DNA of 60,650 bases, from assembly GCA_028713415.1 (NCBI GenBank), contig JAQTOI010000004.1:1-60650 (forward strand). Direction: 5' to 3'. The notes under the pieces are model-generated. The model searched no databases. It was not told the DNA's origin and saw only the letters and a program-made list of their open reading frames with translations. Positions 55,191-60,650 of this stretch are shown piece by piece. Made by a program: the position numbers and the translations under genes. This DNA is from Candidatus Omnitrophota bacterium (GTDB lineage Bacteria > Omnitrophota > Gorgyraeia > Duberdicusellales > 4484-171). Position 1 is the stretch's first letter. Each line of letters begins with the position of its first letter.

Positions 55191-55532
55191 TCAACCGATG
55201 GCCGTGAAACCGCGCTCCTCGGTGCGGATACGAATGCATTCTTTTAAGTCTATTACAAATATCTTACCGTCGCCGGTCTCCCCTGTTTTAGCGCCTTTAA
55301 TGATGGCTTTAATCGTGGGTTCGACAAAATTTTCATTCACCGCGATTTCAAGGCGTACCTTCCTTAAGAGATTACCTGTTTCTTTTGCGCCGCGATAGAC
55401 CTCAGTAACGCCTTTCTGCCGGCCATGGCCGAGTACTTCGCTGACGGTAATCAGGTTGACTTCGGCTTTGTATAATTCTTCCTTCACTTCTTCTAACTTA
55501 TACGGCTGAATGATGGCAATGATTAACTTCAT
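55191..55532 (-). CDS. glnB: nitrogen regulatory protein PII
   Basis: [59 protein letters not shown]. Confidence 0.93.
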   Translation of the reverse strand: MKLIIAIIQPYKLEEVKEELYKAEVNLITVSEVLGHGRQKGVTEVYRGAKETGNLLRKVRLEIAVNENFVEPTIKAIIKGAKTGETGDGKIFVIDLKECIRIRTEERGFTAIG

Positions 55533-55546
55533 AATGGCTCCTTTCA

Positions 55547-55637
55547 TAGTAGAAGCGGATACACGCGGATCTAAACGCGGATAGACGCTGAAATCCGCGT
55601 TATTCCGCGTATTGTTCCGCGGCGTTCCGCTTCTATA
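55547..55637. repeat. word-like inverted repeat (ACGCGGATA type)
   Basis: agaagcggatacacgcggatctaaacgcggatagacgc...ccgcgttattccgcgtattgttccgcggcgttccgcttct. Confidence 0.85.
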
Positions 55638-55641
55638 GTAT

Positions 55642-56961
55642 TTATTCTAATACCGTATACGCCCTTTCACGATGCTGTGTAAGATCTAATCCGATAAGCT
55701 CTTCTTTCTCGCTTACTCTCACCCCCATTACCTTATCAACTATCTTATAAATAATAAAAGTAACGGCAAAAGCGTACGCCGCGCAAATTAACACTGTAGC
55801 CAATTGAATCAAGAATTGCTGCGGATTGCCGAAAAATAAACCATTAGCTCCTGCTGGATTTACCGCTTTTGAAGCAAATAAACCCGTTGCCAGAGCGCCC
55901 CAAATGCCACCTATGCAGTGCACACCGAAAGCGTCCAGCGAATCGTCGTAACCAAATTTAGGCTTAATAACACTGACTGCCGTATAACAGAATATGCTCA
56001 CCAATATGCCGATGAGTATCGCTGGTATCACACTGACAAATCCTGCTGCAGGGGTTATCGCCACCAGGCCTGCCACAGCGCCGCTGGCAACTCCAAACAT
56101 AGTGGGTTTTCCGTTGCGCAGCCATTCTAAAAGCGCCCAGCTTAAACCTGCAGCGGCAGCAGCGGTATTCGTCACTACAAACGCATTAACAGCTATGCCG
56201 TTTGCGGCCAGCGCGCTTCCCGCATTAAAACCGAACCAACCAAACCAGAGCAATCCAGTCCCCAGCACAATAAACGGCAAATTATGCGGCGCAGGGGTGT
56301 TGCTGTCCAGGTTCTTTCTTTTACCGATTACAAGCGCGGTTGCCAGGGCAGCAATACCTGCGTTTATGTGCACCACTGTGCCACCGGCAAAATCAAGCGC
56401 GCCCATATTACGCAGCCAGCCGCCGATACCCCAAACCCAATGGCACATAGGGTCATAAACAAAGGTAGCCCAAAGCACCGTAAAAACCACAAATGAAGAA
56501 AATTTCATTCTTTCGGCAAACGCGCCGATAATTAATGCCGGAGTGATTATCGCAAACATCGCCTGAAATATCATAAAAGCCTGGTGAGGAATAGTGCCGG
56601 CGTAATCCGCGTAAGGCTCTAAGCCTACTCCGTTTAAGCCTGCCCAGCCCAAACCTCCCCAGAAACCTTTACCGGGAGCAAATGATAAACTATAGCCGAA
56701 CAATACCCATTGAATGCTTAATACCGACATAACAATAAAACACTGCATTAGTATGCTGAGCATATTTTTCCTTCGCACCATTCCGCCGTAAAAAAATGCC
56801 AAGGCCGGAGTCATAAGCAACACAAGCGCCGAAGAAATCAAAACCCAGGCAGTATCCCCGCTATTGACAACAGCTGCTCCGTCTAGCGCAAACACCGGGA
56901 ATGCCGCGGGAACACACAGTATCAAGACAAGCACCAACGCTACCAGAAAGAATTTTTTCAT
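55642..56961 (-). CDS. amtB: ammonium transporter
   Basis: [61 protein letters not shown]. Confidence 0.96.
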   Translation of the reverse strand: MKKFFLVALVLVLILCVPAAFPVFALDGAAVVNSGDTAWVLISSALVLLMTPALAFFYGGMVRRKNMLSILMQCFIVMSVLSIQWVLFGYSLSFAPGKGFWGGLGWAGLNGVGLEPYADYAGTIPHQAFMIFQAMFAIITPALIIGAFAERMKFSSFVVFTVLWATFVYDPMCHWVWGIGGWLRNMGALDFAGGTVVHINAGIAALATALVIGKRKNLDSNTPAPHNLPFIVLGTGLLWFGWFGFNAGSALAANGIAVNAFVVTNTAAAAAGLSWALLEWLRNGKPTMFGVASGAVAGLVAITPAAGFVSVIPAILIGILVSIFCYTAVSVIKPKFGYDDSLDAFGVHCIGGIWGALATGLFASKAVNPAGANGLFFGNPQQFLIQLATVLICAAYAFAVTFIIYKIVDKVMGVRVSEKEELIGLDLTQHRERAYTVLE

Positions 56962-56984
56962 CGCGAACCTCCTTTTATGCTAAA

Positions 56985-57770
56985 TTATTTATTTTTTAAA
57001 AACTTACTAAACAAATCAAAATCGATATCTATCTGCAAGGTAACTGTGTCAGCAAGATTGGAATTATTGTAGCGGTTGTAGCCTGCAATCGCGCAAACTG
57101 CATCGGAAAACTTCCAAGAAAAACCGTAGCTCCAGGCGCCGTAAGAACTCTTTGTGCCCATATATTCTGCGCAGAGCCAAAGCCGATCAGAGATTTCAGG
57201 AATGCTCCGTTCCCATGCGGCAAACAGTCCATTGTTATCCTTTTCCCCGGACCCGTTTAAAAGTAGTCTTGAATTCCCTTGAAAATATCCCGCCGAAAAC
57301 CTCCCTAATGAAAAATCTTTTACCGCTATTGTTTTTGCACCCTTTGCATAAAAAACATTATTGTCAGTTTTGTTGTGCTCCGTGCCTATGTCATAAATTC
57401 CTATTGCCAGGGCAGGAAATAATTTACCGAAAGAGTCTTCAGGAACGCCTATCTTGGCATTAAAATATATCGGGTAATCGTCAAGATCTCCCAAGCCGCT
57501 TTTATGATCGAAACCAAGTTCCATATTTAATTTGCTAAAAGGTAAAATTCCGGCTGTTAAGCCTAGGTTGGTAATGGTATCCGGCCGCGCGCCCTGCGAA
57601 TCCCTTTCTGAGGCAAGATATAAATCACTGGTTACATGCATAACCCCGTATTTCTGCACATCCGTGGACGGCGCCCAGATATGTGTTGTAGGAGTCGGGT
57701 AAGAATAATTCGAAAACAAAAAACAAGAAGCCAAAACCATTAAACAGCTCAATAGACCTTTTTTACGCAT
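56985..57770 (-). CDS. exported (outer-membrane-like) hypothetical protein
   Basis: Signal peptide; beta-rich 261-aa sequence; lies between PII and amtB. Confidence 0.65.
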   Translation of the reverse strand: MRKKGLLSCLMVLASCFLFSNYSYPTPTTHIWAPSTDVQKYGVMHVTSDLYLASERDSQGARPDTITNLGLTAGILPFSKLNMELGFDHKSGLGDLDDYPIYFNAKIGVPEDSFGKLFPALAIGIYDIGTEHNKTDNNVFYAKGAKTIAVKDFSLGRFSAGYFQGNSRLLLNGSGEKDNNGLFAAWERSIPEISDRLWLCAEYMGTKSSYGAWSYGFSWKFSDAVCAIAGYNRYNNSNLADTVTLQIDIDFDLFSKFLKNK

Positions 57771-57784
57771 AGGCTCCCTCCTCT

Positions 57785-58105
57785 TTAAAGTATCGCCTCA
57801 TCCTTTCTTTCTCCGGTCCTTATCCTCACACAATCTTCCATGGGTAAAATAGCTATCTTACCGCTTCCAAATTTCCCATCATTGCAATGGCGCGTAATTA
57901 CTTTCACCGCATCCTCTGCTTGGCTGTCGGTTACATACATTTCGAGCTTAGTTTTGGGCAAAAATAAGTAATTTTCCGGGCGCGTTACCTCTCTGCCGAA
58001 ACCTTTAACTTCTGTAACCGTAAGCCCGGCTATGCCTTCCAAAAGAAGCTCATCGGTTAGTTTTTTTAAGTTTTCCGGCCTGATAATGCATTCTACCTTT
58101 TTCAT
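57785..58105 (-). CDS. PII-family nitrogen regulatory protein
   Basis: MKKVECIIRPENLKKLTDELLLEGIAGLTVTEVKGFGREV...SGKIAILPMEDCVRIRTGER. Confidence 0.93.
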   Translation of the reverse strand: MKKVECIIRPENLKKLTDELLLEGIAGLTVTEVKGFGREVTRPENYLFLPKTKLEMYVTDSQAEDAVKVITRHCNDGKFGSGKIAILPMEDCVRIRTGERKDEAIL

Positions 58106-58300
58106 GATACCCCCTAGCGTAAACGCTACATTAGGTTAAAGTGCAATCGTATATTTTAATGTCCAATGTCCAAATCCGAATGACAAATGAATAACCCAAA
58201 CGCCAATTTCCGAATGAGTATTGGGTAATTGAGATTTTATTCGTCATTGAGGCATTTGACATTGGTAATTTTGCTATTATCATAGAATTTTTATATTCCC

Positions 58301-58410
58301 AAAAAAAAGACGTCTTTGCATCCATGCGAAGGATTCAAAGACGTCTCTGTCTTAAAAAAGAGAAGCCGTTCTTTTTAGGAACGGCTCTGTTTCTACACAA
58401 CAATGTGCCT
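58301..58410 (-). promoter_or_regulatory. ANTAR-type leader with two tandem terminators upstream of PII/amtB operon
   Basis: P1 GCAC-ATTGTT-GTGT; P2 GAAAC-AGAGCC-GTTCC overlapping terminator GAGCCGTTCCTAAAAAGAACGGCTTCTCTTTTTT; second P2 AAGAC-AGAGAC-GTCTT overlapping terminator AGACGTCTTTG...CAAAGACGTCTTTTTTTTT. Confidence 0.8.
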
Positions 58411-58482
58411 TAGCTGCTACGGTAATACAAGTAAGAAATATTTGTTTTTGGTAACCAATTTAGGCGTAAAACGGAAACTATA

Positions 58483-59004
58483 TTATAAAATTTCTTCTTT
58501 AAAGGCAGCGCATTTTTCTTTTATCCTATTGAATAACTTTACAACCATGACATGAGAAATTCCCAGACGCCCGCCTATTTCTCTAGTTGTGAAATTCTTT
58601 AAATAAAGCTCCATTACCTCTTTTTCTCTTATGGTGAGGCAGCGCTCGATATCCTGGAGCAAAAGATTAAACCGCGAGAATTGTAAAACTCCCTCGTTTT
58701 CTAACGGCAAAATATCCTCAAGCGTACCGTTAGCCTCATTAATATTTTTCTCCAGGCTTAAGCAACGCTTATCGAGCCGCGTATGGGCTTTACGAATGTA
58801 ATTTTTCAAGAAAAAAAAGCACCCCTGCAAAATATAGCTATCTGTTTTATCTTGTATCTGATTCTCCCTGTATTTCTCCCATAACGAAAACAAAGCTTCC
58901 TGATAGAGATCATCGTCATTAAATGACGTATATTTTCCGTCAAGTTTAATGGCTATGCCTTTTAATTTGGGTTTTATTCGCTTAACTAAATCTTCAAAAT
59001 TCAT
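58483..59004 (-). CDS. sigma-70-like RNA polymerase sigma factor
   Basis: DDDLYQEALFSLWEKY; LTIREKEVMELYLKNFTTREIGGRLGISHVMVVKLFNRIKEK. Confidence 0.8.
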   Translation of the reverse strand: MNFEDLVKRIKPKLKGIAIKLDGKYTSFNDDDLYQEALFSLWEKYRENQIQDKTDSYILQGCFFFLKNYIRKAHTRLDKRCLSLEKNINEANGTLEDILPLENEGVLQFSRFNLLLQDIERCLTIREKEVMELYLKNFTTREIGGRLGISHVMVVKLFNRIKEKCAAFKEEIL

Positions 59005-59154
59005 GATTGCACCTTAATTTCCGGCTCGCCTGCATATCGGGTAAATTTTTGCTAAAATTTACCCGAAGCTCGTCGGAATTAATTCCCAGACGCCCGCCTT
59101 TTGGCGGGACTATATTTTTTATGCTTCTTTGAAGAAGAAAAAATATCTACTCAT

Positions 59155-59250
59155 TAAAAAAGCCCTTCTTCAAGCATATCATTGCTCAAAAAAGGGCTTC
59201 GTTGCCTAATGAAACTTGCAATTTTTCTGGCTTCCTAGCCAGAAAAATTG
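59155..59250 (-). promoter_or_regulatory. structured leader with ANTAR-like hairpin and terminator upstream of sigma factor
   Basis: CAATTTTTCTGGC-TAGGAA-GCCAGAAAAATTG; GGC-AACGAA-GCC overlapping GAAGCCCTTTTTTGAGCA...TGCTTGAAGAAGGGCTTTTTTA. Confidence 0.65.
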
Positions 59251-59469
59251 TTTAGTTGAATTATCCCATTTTTGCCTCCATTGATATTTTCGTAATTTCT
59301 CGCTACCTACGGCGAGAAATTGCGAGAGAAACCTATCGGGTGCAAAAACGGGATACTCGTCGACTCTGTCGACTTCGCAAAAAAAATCCCCAATCTTTTG
59401 ATTGGGGCACCATTGCCGCTCTATTTAACTTCGTTGTTAAATAATATATACCATACAAAAATGATTCTG

Positions 59470-60384
59470 TCAAGGTTTTTGACCGGGCACGCATATTTCC
59501 TGAAATCTGCAATTTTTGCATCGCCAGCCATCATTTGTTTTAGGCAGCTTATCAATGTCGGCAATGTTTGCGGACGCATCTTTAAGGCAAGATTTCATTT
59601 CGGATATGCTTGAGCGGATATATGTCTTAACCTCTTCAGTTTTAAGCGCTTTTATCGGATTTAATGAAACTTCTTCTTGTGCCAGATAAACCGGTACTAG
59701 TTGAATATTATCGATGGTTGCTTTCCATTTGTCATGCGCATAAAGCGTATAGCAAGATAATTGCAGAGCGTCTTTATCTGTAGGCTTTCCGGTCTTCCAA
59801 TCATAGAGGGTATATAATTCATTTTTTATTGCAAAATCAGGCACAGCGAATATCTTAATCCCTTCAAAGTCAAAACTATCCAATTCGTCCACTCGCAAAA
59901 TACAATCCTTCGAAAGCCCGCTAATTGTTTCGAGCAACCCGCAAGAATAAATGTTGGTTATGCTGCGTTGCGCTTTTACCAATTTTTCAGCCAGAAATCC
60001 GCGTGAGAGCTCCCGGTTATAATAATGCTCGAAAAGATTCAAATTGTGCTTTACGTTATTAACCCAGAGTTTTCCGCGTGACTGCTCCCAAGTTTTCAAA
60101 AACATCTGCTTAGTCTTATTGATAGCTTCGTCATGCAAAACAGTGTTGCCCTGGATTTGGTTTTCTAAAATCCATTTAATAACCTGATGCACGATATCCC
60201 CTATCCAGGCATCCAAGTTCTGTATATTACGCAAAAGATATGCTTTTTTCGAGAGGTCGCTTGCCTCGCGCTCCCAGCCTCCCCAGGAGGCATAGTAATG
60301 GTAATAATACGCCCTGCGGCATTCTAAAAAGAGCCTGTCCCGAGAATACGACCAGCTTAATTCACTTTTTAACATCATAGACAA
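59470..60384 (-). CDS. PD-(D/E)XK nuclease superfamily protein (RecB/Cas4-like)
   Basis: LSWSYSRDRLFLECRRAYYYHYY; YTLYDWKTGKPTDKDALQLSCYTLYA; C-terminal CKNCRFQEIC Fe-S-like Cys. Confidence 0.88.
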   Translation of the reverse strand: MSMMLKSELSWSYSRDRLFLECRRAYYYHYYASWGGWEREASDLSKKAYLLRNIQNLDAWIGDIVHQVIKWILENQIQGNTVLHDEAINKTKQMFLKTWEQSRGKLWVNNVKHNLNLFEHYYNRELSRGFLAEKLVKAQRSITNIYSCGLLETISGLSKDCILRVDELDSFDFEGIKIFAVPDFAIKNELYTLYDWKTGKPTDKDALQLSCYTLYAHDKWKATIDNIQLVPVYLAQEEVSLNPIKALKTEEVKTYIRSSISEMKSCLKDASANIADIDKLPKTNDGWRCKNCRFQEICVPGQKP

Positions 60385-60650
60385 TTACGCAGATTTGGAA
60401 AGGATTACACAGATTGGAATATAGTTAGGTTTAGCGAATAAAATTCGCCTCAAAAGTCAATAGCAAAAAAACTGGCGAGGCATGGGTTGGCAAATATCCT
60501 TAGACTGCCCCATTAACGATTGATCCTAAAATGCCCCCTCATTTTACTTCTTTTCATTTATTTTTACGGAACAAAAATTTCTACTTTTGAGAAATAACAA
60601 GCATCTCAAAATCTTCTGTCGTTAGTTTGTCGTTCCTTGAGTATGCCCCG

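Noticed and set aside
1-60650. CRISPR arrays, cas genes, toxin-antitoxin or prophage modules
   Set aside because: No regularly spaced direct repeats and no diagnostic proteins; the PD-(D/E)XK protein at 59470 resembles Cas4/RecB but has no CRISPR context.
60520-60650. Possible IS21-like terminus (TGAGGGGGCATTTTAGGATCAATCGTTAATGGGGCAGTC) and minus-strand C-terminus ...SRNDKLTTEDFEMLVISQK
   Set aside because: Only a short fragment at the window edge; family recognition is from memory and cannot be supported without the adjoining sequence.

Overview
This 60.65 kb window comes from a bacterial chromosome in which nearly every gene is on the minus strand. The gene content, tRNA-associated repeats and dense hairpin repeats suggest an Omnitrophota-like uncultured bacterium; that assignment is inference and was not searched. 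Main content, left to right: a partial CNNM/CBS protein; a run of PAS, CBS, TPR and membrane proteins separated by copies of a ~90-bp promoter-bearing repeat; a tRNA-Asn(GUU) split by a ~319-nt group I intron and next to a GIY-YIG ORF; recR and dnaX; tRNA-Ser(GCU) beside a second GIY-YIG ORF; serS; rtcB with a 512-aa LAGLIDADG intein; DUF4139 and archease genes; tRNA-Lys(CUU) and tRNA-Ser(UGA); tadA; an HD-GYP protein; a radical SAM protein; a nitrogen-assimilation block (FMN glutamate synthase, GAF-ANTAR antiterminator, gltD/gltB, NtrC-type HTH, type III glutamine synthetase, two PII proteins, AmtB); RlpA/ExbB/ExbD; and a 12-gene group 4 [NiFe]-hydrogenase / complex I-like cluster. The strongest system-level signal is an apparent ANTAR RNA regulon. 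The leaders of the ANTAR gene itself (three tandem terminators), glutamine synthetase, the PII/AmtB operon (two tandem terminators) and probably a sigma-factor gene carry short hairpins, mostly with A1/G4 loops, overlapping Rho-independent terminators. The second major signal is heavy colonisation by small palindromic elements. These include hairpin pairs joined by AGATCT, hairpin arrays, 'word-like' inverted repeats, and REP-like TTCGACT...CTCAGGA hairpins. They sit between genes, inside the intron, beside tRNA ends (with tRNA terminus duplications), and apparently inside serS.
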